Part shown: piece after piece, positions 13,899-20,234 of the stretch
Layout of the letters: each line of letters begins with the position of its first letter
Numbering within the stretch: the first letter of the stretch is position 1
DNA from: a virus
Reading direction: 5' to 3' (one strand)
IMG/VR virus record: IMGVR_UViG_3300021964_000670
Span: 1-21,202 of that record
DNA: 21,202 bases
The notes under the pieces: model-generated
What the model saw: only the letters and a program-made list of their open reading frames with translations
Databases searched by the model: none
Told to the model about the DNA's origin: nothing
Made by a program: the position numbers and the translations under genes

Positions 13899-14118
13899 TT
13901 TCTTTTATTTTCCTTATAATATTTTGCAACATTGTCGTTTGTTGTGGCTTTGTTGTATTAGTCCGGTCTATCCATTTGTGGAAAAATCTATTTGCATCTT
14001 TGTACTTATTAGGGTGTTGCTTTAGGTATTCGTTAGCCTCACTTAATAGTTTGTGATAATCAAGACCTTTTTCCTTAATCTTGTCTAAATGCTTTTGTGT
14101 AACTTTTATCTTTATCAT
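13891..14118 (-). CDS. Hypothetical 75-aa lysine-rich protein
   Basis: This small basic protein opens MIKIKVTQKHLDKIKEKGLD and contains EYLKQHPNKYKDANRFFHKWIDR, a helix-aromatic pattern loosely similar to the C-terminal part of some phage replication proteins. That similarity is not enough for a call. Unusually for this leftward series, no ribosome binding site precedes ATG 14118: the upstream bases are a run of TAAA-like repeats. Initiation on such an unstructured AT leader, possibly helped by ribosomal protein S1, is plausible. It is the first gene of the three-gene unit that ends at 12868. Confidence 0.62.
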   Translation of the reverse strand: MIKIKVTQKHLDKIKEKGLDYHKLLSEANEYLKQHPNKYKDANRFFHKWIDRTNTTKPQQTTMLQNIIRKIKENG

Positions 14119-14122
14119 AGTG

Positions 14123-14164
14123 TTTATTTATTTATTTTATTTATTTTAATTTATTTATTTATTA
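14123..14164. repeat. TTTA tetranucleotide repeat tract
   Basis: About ten near-tandem TTTA units, some with an added T or A, fill this intergenic stretch. On the leftward transcript it becomes an unstructured TAAA-rich leader before the 75-aa gene. The tract may be length-variable by strand slippage and is easily melted. Confidence 0.8.
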
Positions 14165-14179
14165 GGGAACTCATGTAAA

Positions 14180-14191
14180 AACGCATGCGTT
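14180..14191 (-). terminator. Palindrome AACGCATGCGTT with T-run
   Basis: A perfect 12-bp palindrome at the stop of the 125-aa gene is followed leftward by further T residues (GCGTTTTTAC). It could form a short weak intrinsic terminator or attenuator between the methyltransferase operon and the next unit, or serve as a protein-binding site. The stem is short, so confidence is low. Confidence 0.35.
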
Positions 14192-14568
14192 CACTTTTCC
14201 TTACTTATTATATCTTGTAATTTACTGTTATGTTGTTGTTTTTTCATACTATTTCTTGTTTCATTCCATTTCTTTCTTGATATTTTTTTGCTCATATTTT
14301 GTTCAAAAAACTTAGAAATAAAGGGTGAAATGATAGTTTTTTTGTCAAAACTTATATATTTTTGGTGACTTTCTGTATCTTTTTTTAGTCGTTTTATATT
14401 AATTTTTAAAACTTTTTCAGCATAATCTATTGGAATTGAGTTATTTTCTCTACCCCATTGTTCATGAAATAATACCAATAAATCTTTATAAGAACGAATA
14501 CCAACCCTTTGTTGTATCAATTCTATCTCACTATTTATGACATTGTAATAAGGTAAATCATTATCCAT
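14191..14568 (-). CDS. Hypothetical 125-aa protein after the methyltransferase
   Basis: The start at 14568 has a strong GGGAG site, and that site includes the TAG stop of the methyltransferase gene, so it belongs to the same operon. The product is hydrophilic, with EIELIQQRVGIRSYKDLLVLFHEQWG in the first third (split near residue 22), a segment KVLKINIKRLKKD that could be a helix-turn-helix recognition helix, and a basic, Gln/Lys-rich C-terminus (KKISRKKWNETRNSMKKQQ). The shape suggests a small DNA-binding protein, but no family is recognised. Its operon position beside a regulator and a DNA methyltransferase fits early expression. Confidence 0.7.
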   Translation of the reverse strand: MDNDLPYYNVINSEIELIQQRVGIRSYKDLLVLFHEQWGRENNSIPIDYAEKVLKINIKRLKKDTESHQKYISFDKKTIISPFISKFFEQNMSKKISRKKWNETRNSMKKQQHNSKLQDIISKEK

Positions 14569-14578
14569 TTTTTTCTCC

Positions 14579-15481
14579 CTAAATTAATATTTGTTGATAA
14601 TATTCTTTATGTATATCTTTATTTACTTTTTTATTAATATTTTTAAATATGTGTGCAATTACATCAATAGTCCAACCATCACCTAAAACATCTTGTGCTT
14701 GAAGATAACTTAATGTTTTAGTGTAACCAATAGGAACAGTTTGTGCTTGTTCGAGTTCTTCTCTTGTTAAAAACCTACAAAAATCTTCAAACTCAACTAA
14801 ACCTGCATTTGGGCTTCTATCTTGTTTTCTTAACAAGCAACCAACTTTTTTTGCATTAGTTATGTTTTTACAAACTCTTACATTGTCACTTGCCAAGCCA
14901 TTGTTCCACATTAATAATCTTGATTTTGTCTTTTTTAATTTATATTGCTTACAAATATCTTTATTTATTTCTTTATAGTCTTGAAAATTAATATTTTTAT
15001 TTTGTGGAACAGTAACATTAGGAATATTAGTCCAATAATATCTTGCCCTTGTTTGATAGCTTACCAAAGAAGAATTTATTAAAATACCAGAAACACCTAA
15101 ATAATTATCAAGTTGATTTTTGCTAAAATCTTTCATTTTAACATTTTCTAAAAAAAAATATTTTGGTTTACATTCTTTAAGCAACCTTAAATATTCATAA
15201 AATAATCTTGATTTATCACCTTCTAAACCTTTACCATTTACTTTTGCATTTGAAAAATCTTGGCATGGGCTGCCACCTATTAATAAATCTATCTTTGGTA
15301 AATCTTTTGCACTTAACTTACAAACATCACCTACATGAATTGTGTTTGGATAATGATGTTTTGTTAATTCAATAGCAAATTTTTTTATTTCACTAGCATA
15401 ATAATTGTCATATTTAATGCCTGCCCTATGCAATGCAAGTTGTCCACAACTCATTCCATCAAATAAACTCAATACATTCAT
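14579..15481 (-). CDS. DNA (cytosine-5) methyltransferase
   Basis: The 300-aa enzyme would transfer a methyl group from S-adenosylmethionine to C5 of cytosine. All key motifs are visible. Motif I is LSLFDGMSCG (4-13). Motif IV is GGSPCQDFS with catalytic Cys73. Motif VI is FLENV (110-114). Motif VIII is QTRARYYW (143-150). A C-terminal block RFLTREELEQAQTVPIG (237-252) and LGDGWTIDVIAHI (266-278) corresponds to motifs IX-X. The target-recognition region between is short and of unknown specificity. ATG 15481 is chosen because the conserved fold begins there with GGA six bases upstream. A TTG at 15493 in the same frame would add four residues. It follows the PD-(D/E)XK-like gene by four bases. 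It probably protects phage DNA from host restriction, or pairs with that neighbour. Confidence 0.92.
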   Translation of the reverse strand: MNVLSLFDGMSCGQLALHRAGIKYDNYYASEIKKFAIELTKHHYPNTIHVGDVCKLSAKDLPKIDLLIGGSPCQDFSNAKVNGKGLEGDKSRLFYEYLRLLKECKPKYFFLENVKMKDFSKNQLDNYLGVSGILINSSLVSYQTRARYYWTNIPNVTVPQNKNINFQDYKEINKDICKQYKLKKTKSRLLMWNNGLASDNVRVCKNITNAKKVGCLLRKQDRSPNAGLVEFEDFCRFLTREELEQAQTVPIGYTKTLSYLQAQDVLGDGWTIDVIAHIFKNINKKVNKDIHKEYYQQILI

Positions 15482-15485
15482 ATCC

Positions 15486-16007
15486 CTATCCAAAGTTGTT
15501 TGATATTATACAAAAATCTTTTATCTTAAAATGTCTTAATGTTTCTCTATCTCGATAATCGTTCCTGTAATCTTTTAGTTGTAATCCTAGTTCCGGTCTA
15601 TGCACTAAGCCTCTTGGATTATAAAACTTGTCAATTAATTCTTCTTTTCTTTTGTTTAAATCAATATAGCCAAGTGTCTTTGATTTTTTCCACCACACAA
15701 CAAATAAGAATGGTATATGACTTAACTTACCATTTTTGATAGATAAACTTTCATCACCATTTTGTATAGCCCACATATATTTCTTGTTAGACATAATCAT
15801 AGTGTCAAATTGGTTGACATCTATATTGCGGCATCTAACCTCAACCATTGCGTCAACTTTCTTATCTCTCATACAAGCAAAGTCAAACTCATAAGCAAGT
15901 GGCATATCGTGTGCAGTAAAGTTCCACTTATCCATGACATACTCAATCACTCTTTGTTGGTTATCTCTATCCTCATCATTCTCATATAGGTGTGTTTTTT
16001 TAGTCAT
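15486..16007 (-). CDS. PD-(D/E)XK-like protein beside the methyltransferase
   Basis: This 173-aa protein carries an N-terminal YEFDFACMRDKKVDAMVEVRCRN block (split at residue 50), matching the core of PD-(D/E)XK folds: Asp42 or Asp52 followed by Glu56-x-Arg58. The usual third catalytic residue is Lys, so Arg58 is a substitution that may weaken or abolish cleavage. Next come an MSNKKYMWAIQ segment and a hydrophobic strand (IPFLFVVWWKK). I recall phage proteins with an EVKCRN...MLSxxKW...PFLLVVRW pattern, which this resembles. It overlaps the upstream regulator by eight bases and precedes the methyltransferase by four, so it is part of that operon. A restriction partner, a modification accessory or an inactive nuclease are all possible. 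Confidence 0.6.
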   Translation of the reverse strand: MTKKTHLYENDEDRDNQQRVIEYVMDKWNFTAHDMPLAYEFDFACMRDKKVDAMVEVRCRNIDVNQFDTMIMSNKKYMWAIQNGDESLSIKNGKLSHIPFLFVVWWKKSKTLGYIDLNKRKEELIDKFYNPRGLVHRPELGLQLKDYRNDYRDRETLRHFKIKDFCIISNNFG

Positions 16008-16251
16008 CTATATGCACATTTGATAAGATACTGACAATGTTTTCATTCCAAATGTTCTCATACCAATCGTTAGGCTGAACCTGACCCCTTGTAAGAACTA
16101 ATATCTCTTTCATAATATTGTGACTTGGTATGCTCTCACCATTACACCATCTATACCATTGTCTTTCAGTTCCTAAATCACGCCACTTTTCTTTCTTGGC
16201 AATGCTATAAGGTGTTTCACTTGTAGATTGTAAATATGGTAATATTTGCAT
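16000..16251 (-). CDS. Cro/CI-like helix-turn-helix regulator
   Basis: The 83-aa protein has a helix-turn-helix layout: SETPYSIAKK (11-20), a turn, then GTERQWYRWCNGESIPSHN (27-45) as recognition helix and wing, then ILVLTRGQVQPNDWY (50-64). That final pattern (LTxGxVxPNDWY) is typical of Cro/YdaS-type phage regulators. It is the first leftward gene, with a strong GGAGG site and a divergent control region (16252-16388) containing a candidate operator. It would bind there as a dimer to control the leftward operon and probably the rightward exported-protein cassette. Whether it is a repressor for lysogeny or a simple early-gene switch cannot be told. No integrase is in view. Confidence 0.78.
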   Translation of the reverse strand: MQILPYLQSTSETPYSIAKKEKWRDLGTERQWYRWCNGESIPSHNIMKEILVLTRGQVQPNDWYENIWNENIVSILSNVHIDD

Positions 16252-16271
16252 TTAATCCTCCATTTTTATTC

Positions 16272-16300
16272 AAGTTACACCTATTGCAAACTTTCGTCAA
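16272..16300 (-). promoter_or_regulatory. Candidate promoter of the regulator operon
   Basis: Leftward TTGACG (16300-16295) and TAACTT (16277-16272) are 17 bases apart. Transcription from about 16265 would give a short leader carrying the GGAGG site. The bases TTGCAAACTTTCGTCAA (16284-16300) also form an imperfect version of the TTGAC-N7-GTCAA element. Confidence 0.45.
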
Positions 16301-16335
16301 TACATTATTTTACATGAAATTAAATGACTATGTAT

Positions 16336-16354
16336 AGGGTTCATATGATACCCT
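16336..16354. promoter_or_regulatory. Candidate operator AGGGT-N9-ACCCT
   Basis: AGGGTTCATATGATACCCT has 5-bp inverted arms around a centre that itself contains the palindrome TCATATGA. It lies midway in the divergent control region and covers a possible rightward -10 (TATGAT, 16344-16349). That is where the neighbouring regulator would be expected to bind. Spacing and symmetry support an operator, but there is only one copy. Confidence 0.45.
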
Positions 16355-16388
16355 TTAATCAAAATACAAATACTATTATTCTTTGCAC

Positions 16389-17327
16389 ATGAATTATAAA
16401 TTAAAAGAAATAGTCATTGTATTTGTTGCACTTATTAGTGTGTCGTTTTTAGCTTTTGCTGAGGAAACAACAAACTCTAATATTACAAACAATACTACTC
16501 AAAGTATTTCATCAACATCTTCAAATAGTTCTGTAATAAATCAAACCAATACAAATAATTCTACTAGCAATATTACTCAAAATTCCACGACTAATAGCAC
16601 AGTTAATCAAACTAATAATTCTACTATTTCACAAACCCAAGACATTACCTCTGACATTAATCAAACACAAACTGTTAACAACACTTCATTAATAACTAAC
16701 AACTCTACATCAGAAAATACCAACTTGAATACTTCTAATGTAACAAGTGTTGCAACAAATAATAACAACTCTGTTAGTTCAAGTAATATTGTTAGTGATA
16801 ATAAAAATGTTAATAGTAATACAAATATCAACCAATCAGTTTCGTCATCAACACAAAGAGCAACACAAAGAATAAAATCACCACCAGCATCAGCTATTGC
16901 TCCAAATGCTGCAATGTCTAGTTATTCTCAAGACTTATGCACCACTGGAGCAAGTGCGGCAGTACAAACACAAATATTTGGTATTAGTGCAGGTAAAACT
17001 ATTGTTGATAAAAATTGTATTACTTTAAAAAATGCAAAGGCTCTTTATGATATGGGAATGAAGGTAGCAGCAGTATCATTAATGTGTAAGGGTAACAAAG
17101 ATGTTTTTAGTAGCATGATGAATGCAGGAACGCCCTGTCCGGTCATGGTTAATGGTAAAAGTTTAATTGGTGCAGATGCAATTAATTACTATGAAAATAA
17201 TCCTGAAGAAAGACCTGATTATGAAGATATTAAACATAGATATGAAACAAAAGGTTATGAAATAAAGGCTTATAAAAAGAAAGATTTTTGTAAGAAATAT
17301 AAAAAACATAAACTATGTATAAAATAA
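16389..17327 (+). CDS. Exported Asn/Ser/Thr-rich protein with six-Cys C-terminal domain
   Basis: The 312-aa product starts with a signal peptide (MNYKLKEIVIVFVALISVSF, then LAFA, cleavage after Ala24). Residues about 27-155 are a low-complexity stretch of Asn, Ser, Thr and Gln with loose NxTNNST repeats, probably a flexible stalk. The C-terminal half has six cysteines (184, 210, 233, 250, 301, 310) in LCTTGAS, DKNCITLK, SLMCKGN, GTPCPVMV, FCKKY and LCIK, fitting disulfides outside the cytoplasm, and a lysine-rich tail. From memory, marine phages carry similar Cys domains (GIxxG...DxxC...LxxMGMKxAAVxLMC), function unknown. No ribosome binding site precedes ATG 16389, and a TATTAT box ends ten bases before it, so the message may be leaderless. 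The next gene overlaps it by 13 bases. Confidence 0.78.
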   Translation: MNYKLKEIVIVFVALISVSFLAFAEETTNSNITNNTTQSISSTSSNSSVINQTNTNNSTSNITQNSTTNSTVNQTNNSTISQTQDITSDINQTQTVNNTSLITNNSTSENTNLNTSNVTSVATNNNNSVSSSNIVSDNKNVNSNTNINQSVSSSTQRATQRIKSPPASAIAPNAAMSSYSQDLCTTGASAAVQTQIFGISAGKTIVDKNCITLKNAKALYDMGMKVAAVSLMCKGNKDVFSSMMNAGTPCPVMVNGKSLIGADAINYYENNPEERPDYEDIKHRYETKGYEIKAYKKKDFCKKYKKHKLCIK

Positions 17328-19165
17328 TTTTATTATTACTTTTTTCTTCACCTGTTCATGCAAACGAATTTACTACATCAAATAGTTCTATCATAGACAT
17401 AACACAAACAGGCACAGGTTTATCATTATCAGATGATGGTCTAGCCAATGTACCAATAGGTTTTGATTTTGTTTTTGGTAACCAAACATATAATAATATA
17501 ACTATAGCTATGAATGGCTTTATGACTTTTGATAGTGTTAGCACATTTAATTCTAATGTAAGTAGAAGTAGAAATTATCTTGCAGAACAATTCCCATCTA
17601 CCGGATATAATCAAAGTATTAAACCATTACATTCAGATTTTATTAGAAGGTCAAGTGGTAACCAATCACCTTACTATCAAACATTAGGTGAAGGTGCGGC
17701 ACAATATTTTGTTGTCATGTGGAATGATGTTAGTGAGTATTCTAATGGGCGTAAAAGTACATTTGAGGCAATTTTGTATGAAACAACAAATGACATAGAA
17801 TTTATTTATGATGAAATAAATATAGACAACCATGATGCAAGTATTGGTTTGCAATATAGCATGACTGACTATGTAGAATATCTTTGGTATGACGACACTA
17901 ACCAAACATCTTTAGAACGAACAAGTTTTGCTATAACAACAAAAGAAGAAATTGATGAAAGTTTTACTTCATTAACATCATCATGCTTAGAGGATAGTGA
18001 TACAAGTATATTATGTTCTGTATATGACTTAGATACAAATGACATTAATTTGTTAGATGAAAATTCTTTTTTAGATGATTTATATAGTTTTGGAACTAAT
18101 GATGAAGATATTTATGGTTTTGACCAAGATGAATTAATTTATGGTAATGTCTTTACAATAAGTGTTGAAAGTGATTACTTTGAAGAACAAGAGAGTGTTG
18201 ACCTCATAACAAGCCTCGACACTCTCGACACCTTCCAAGATGATGATGAATTTATAGACATCAATATTTCAGTAGAACCTATCGAAAATATATTATTAAT
18301 TGATGAGGAGTTTGAAGATATTGGTTTTGAAATAACATCAATATCAGAACTACCAATTATAGATATAGAAAGTGACGACATAGATATTGTTGAGTTAGAA
18401 ATTATTGAAGAATTTTTTGAAGAAGAAATAATAGAGGATATTGAAGAACTTGATGAAGTCGAAGAAGAAGAAAACGAACAAGTAGAAATTGTTGAGGAAA
18501 ATGAAGAAGAAGAAAATGATAATCAATCTATAGAAATATCATTGGAAACTAATAGACAAGGTGTAGAGTTTGTAAGCCAAGATGTATCATCATCAAGTCA
18601 ACAAGAACAAACAAATAATCAAGTTGTTTCATCAAGTGTAAGTTTTGATGGTTCAGGTATAAGCAATCAATCAACACAAGAAACACAACAACAAAATACA
18701 GTTCTCTCTAATATAAACATTGTTCCTATTGATATGGGTCAAGGTTTAGGTGCAACTCAAATAGCAAGTGTAGAAATAACTAGCGTAGATTTAACAACAC
18801 AAATCGAAACTTTAACAACACAAGTCATGTCTATAAGTGAGGCACAAGAGATAGAACAAAATTTTATAGAAAGTAAGAAGCAAGAAATAGAGGCACAAAT
18901 CAATAGTCAAAATGAAACAGGAGAATATTCAATAACTTTACAAGATGACATTATAGGGCTTATGGGTTTTGTGCCTAACTTTAATCAATATTATGTTGAA
19001 CTACCTGATAGACAAAATTTTTACGAACCAACCCAAATATATACAAATAATATTTTATATGATAACAACAATGTTATGGGTTCGTTAATTGGCGTTTCAG
19101 ATGCAAGACATAATATAATGCGTGGTCAATCAACAATAGAACAATTAAATAGGAGATACGAATGA
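17315..19165 (+). CDS. Exported protein with nidogen-like domain and acidic linker
   Basis: This 616-aa protein begins inside the previous gene and has a signal peptide (MYKIILLLLFSSPVHA, cleavage after Ala16). Residues about 35-195 resemble a nidogen-type extracellular beta domain: PIGFDFVFGNQTY, IAMNGFMTFD, YFVVMWNDV, then FEAILYETTNDIEFIYDEI and ASIGLQYS. Residues about 200-402 are extremely acidic, ending in long Glu runs (361-402). A Ser/Gln-rich zone and a helical part (ESKKQEIEAQINSQNE) follow, then a conserved-looking tail (LPDRQNFYEP, GVSDARHNIMRG, NRRYE). It is likely an extracellular or envelope protein. It has no clear ribosome binding site and depends on coupling. The acidic segment and domain mix are unusual for a phage gene. 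Confidence 0.78.
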   Translation: MYKIILLLLFSSPVHANEFTTSNSSIIDITQTGTGLSLSDDGLANVPIGFDFVFGNQTYNNITIAMNGFMTFDSVSTFNSNVSRSRNYLAEQFPSTGYNQSIKPLHSDFIRRSSGNQSPYYQTLGEGAAQYFVVMWNDVSEYSNGRKSTFEAILYETTNDIEFIYDEINIDNHDASIGLQYSMTDYVEYLWYDDTNQTSLERTSFAITTKEEIDESFTSLTSSCLEDSDTSILCSVYDLDTNDINLLDENSFLDDLYSFGTNDEDIYGFDQDELIYGNVFTISVESDYFEEQESVDLITSLDTLDTFQDDDEFIDINISVEPIENILLIDEEFEDIGFEITSISELPIIDIESDDIDIVELEIIEEFFEEEIIEDIEELDEVEEEENEQVEIVEENEEEENDNQSIEISLETNRQGVEFVSQDVSSSSQQEQTNNQVVSSSVSFDGSGISNQSTQETQQQNTVLSNINIVPIDMGQGLGATQIASVEITSVDLTTQIETLTTQVMSISEAQEIEQNFIESKKQEIEAQINSQNETGEYSITLQDDIIGLMGFVPNFNQYYVELPDRQNFYEPTQIYTNNILYDNNNVMGSLIGVSDARHNIMRGQSTIEQLNRRYE

Positions 19166-19407
19166 AAAATTTATTAGATAATTTACAAAAATACCTGTTA
19201 GTTCTAGGGGTTATTTCTGCAGTGGGTGGTTCGTTCTACACAGCTGCAACTAACATTAGCACTATAAATAATCGTTTAGATAATTTAGAGGGTAGCAAAC
19301 AAAGTATAGACCTTGCGCCAATAAATGAAAAAATTATTTTATTAGAAGAAAAGGTTAGCAAATTAGAAAAAACAGCTGACAACAACAAAAATCCTTTAGC
19401 ACAATGA
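19162..19407 (+). CDS. Membrane-anchored coiled-coil protein (81 aa)
   Basis: The start overlaps the nidogen-like gene stop (ATGA) and has TAGGAG seven bases upstream. A short amphipathic head (MKNLLDNLQK) leads into one hydrophobic span (YLLVLGVISAVGGSFYTAA, residues 11-29). A coiled coil follows (NRLDNLEG... INEKIILLEEKVSKLEK, residues about 37-71) and then a short polar tail. A single N-terminal span with a coiled coil behind it is the layout of inner-membrane spanins and of some phage envelope adaptors, but no lysin or outer-membrane partner is seen. It probably sits in the inner membrane with the coiled coil in the periplasm, next to the two exported proteins. Function is not established. 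Confidence 0.78.
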   Translation: MKNLLDNLQKYLLVLGVISAVGGSFYTAATNISTINNRLDNLEGSKQSIDLAPINEKIILLEEKVSKLEKTADNNKNPLAQ

Positions 19408-19505
19408 AAAAAGAAAATAATGACATAGATGGTCTAAAAGCATTTTTAATAATATTATTAATGTTGGTTGGATTTATTGCTGTACAAGTTCAGTTAAGTT
19501 TATAG
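19404..19505 (+). CDS. 33-aa membrane peptide, last gene of the cassette
   Basis: The ATG overlaps the previous stop (ATGA), a coupling typical of real genes here. The peptide has a charged head (MKKENNDIDGLK) and then one hydrophobic segment (AFLIILLMLVGFIAVQVQL), so it is a single-pass membrane peptide. It is the fourth and last gene before the 11-bp hairpin. Being small and hydrophobic, it might act with the coiled-coil protein, or as a holin-like factor. No family match can be claimed. Confidence 0.6.
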   Translation: MKKENNDIDGLKAFLIILLMLVGFIAVQVQLSL

Positions 19506-19577
19506 CAAAAATAGTGCATTTTTTACCCATGATTTGCAAATAATATCAAGATTGTTTTTTTAATTGATTTTACGAAA

Positions 19578-19603
19578 ATAACCCCTAATCACTTAGGGGT
19601 TAT
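19578..19603 (+). terminator. 11-bp perfect hairpin after the cassette
   Basis: ATAACCCCTAA and TTAGGGGTTAT pair perfectly around a four-base TCAC loop, 72 bases after the last cassette gene. The rightward tail is ATCGTTTGG, with few Ts, so termination may be partial. Read leftward it is followed by a better T-run (TTATTTTCG). It probably works as a two-way terminator or a transcript-end stabiliser. Confidence 0.75.
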
Positions 19604-19635
19604 ATCGTTTGGAGAACGAATTAAAACTTTTATTG

Positions 19636-19785
19636 ATGAACACATTTATGGTTGTTTTTATTATTGTGTTTAGTCATGTTATACATGGTAGGGAATGGCA
19701 CTCATTAGACATTTGTATTGCTGCTTGTTCACAAAGGAAAAGGCGTAAAATTACAAATGAAATTGATGATGAATTAGTCATATAA
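19636..19785 (+). CDS. 49-aa membrane peptide with basic tail
   Basis: The frame encodes one hydrophobic span (MNTFMVVFIIVFSHVI), then GREWHSLDICIAACS and a basic QRKRRK segment ending in acidic residues. This is the layout of a small single-pass protein with its C-terminus inside the cell by the positive-inside rule. There is no clear ribosome binding site for ATG 19636. A TTG at 19609 in the same frame follows AGGGG and would add nine residues. It lies just after the hairpin, so it would need its own promoter or read-through. Two cysteines (residues 27 and 31) are close together. Translation is plausible but not certain. Confidence 0.45.
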   Translation: MNTFMVVFIIVFSHVIHGREWHSLDICIAACSQRKRRKITNEIDDELVI

Positions 19786-19870
19786 TTGTATAAACGCAAC
19801 CTATTTGTGTTGCTATTATAATAATATAGACAACACCAAAAAAATACTTTTCTAAAAAAATCTTACTCAT
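19778..19870 (-). CDS. 30-aa hydrophobic peptide, convergent with the 49-aa gene
   Basis: ATG 19870 has AGAGG six bases upstream and a good leftward promoter (19888-19915). The peptide has a short charged head (MSKIFLEKYF) and a hydrophobic segment (FGVVYIIIIATQIGCVYTII), enough for one membrane span. Its last codons overlap the end of the opposite 49-aa gene by eight bases. A small hydrophobic peptide with its own promoter and a convergent partner has the layout of a type I toxin locus, but that is speculation. Confidence 0.5.
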   Translation of the reverse strand: MSKIFLEKYFFGVVYIIIIATQIGCVYTII

Positions 19871-19887
19871 AACAAACCTCTTAATTT

Positions 19888-19915
19888 GTTATATACCTTT
19901 TGTTTTTTCGTTCAA
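19888..19915 (-). promoter_or_regulatory. Candidate promoter of the 30-aa peptide gene
   Basis: Leftward TTGAAC (19915-19910) and TATAAC (19893-19888) are 16 bases apart, only one base from consensus at the -10. It lies downstream of the terminator of the 73-aa gene, so the 30-aa peptide would be a separate transcription unit. Confidence 0.5.
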
Positions 19916-19935
19916 GTAAAATACAAACAAAACAT

Positions 19936-19963
19936 AAAAAAAGAGGGTTAAAAAACCCTCTTT
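19936..19963 (-). terminator. Intrinsic terminator of the 73-aa gene
   Basis: AAAGAGGGTT and AACCCTCTTT form a perfect 10-bp stem with a four-base loop. Read leftward the stem runs into seven consecutive Ts (the last three are in the stem count), so this is a strong intrinsic terminator. It lies 26 bases after the stop of the leftward 73-aa gene. Confidence 0.88.
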
Positions 19964-19988
19964 GTTATTTTATATTTTAATATCTTCT

Positions 19989-20210
19989 TCAGTCATTTTT
20001 ACTACTTTTTTTTATTGTTTTTAATTCTTTTAATTTTTTAACTAACTCATCTTTTCTTGTAATTTCTTTTTGTGAATAAAAACTTCTGCGTTTTAAAAGC
20101 ATTTCAATAAAAGCAATATCAAAATCAATACCTTCCTTACCATATAAACCATTAGGATTATAGTTTACTCTCATACCACCTTCTCTATATTTTTTTTTGT
20201 AAGTTTTCAT
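19989..20210 (-). CDS. Hypothetical 73-aa basic protein
   Basis: A strong GGGAG site precedes ATG 20210, an operator-like promoter region lies upstream and an intrinsic terminator lies downstream, so this is a single-gene unit. The product is highly basic. It has an N-terminal KKKYREGGMRVNYNPNGLYG, a central helix with DFDIAFIEMLLKRR, and a charged C-terminal helix (RKDELVKKLKELKTIKK). No family is recognised. Its regulation by the TGACA-N5-TGTCA element shared with the moron suggests co-control. It may be a small nucleic-acid-binding regulator, but that is inference. Confidence 0.72.
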   Translation of the reverse strand: MKTYKKKYREGGMRVNYNPNGLYGKEGIDFDIAFIEMLLKRRSFYSQKEITRKDELVKKLKELKTIKKSSKND

Positions 20211-20234
20211 TTTTTTCTCCCTAATTACAATTAT

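Noticed and set aside
15482-15493. TTG start giving a 304-aa methyltransferase
   Set aside because: The conserved fold begins right after ATG 15481. The extension is four residues inside the upstream gene.
16252-16388. tRNA or attachment site in the divergent gap
   Set aside because: No cloverleaf, no tRNA-like 3' end and no integrase nearby. The stretch is explained by promoters and an operator-like palindrome.
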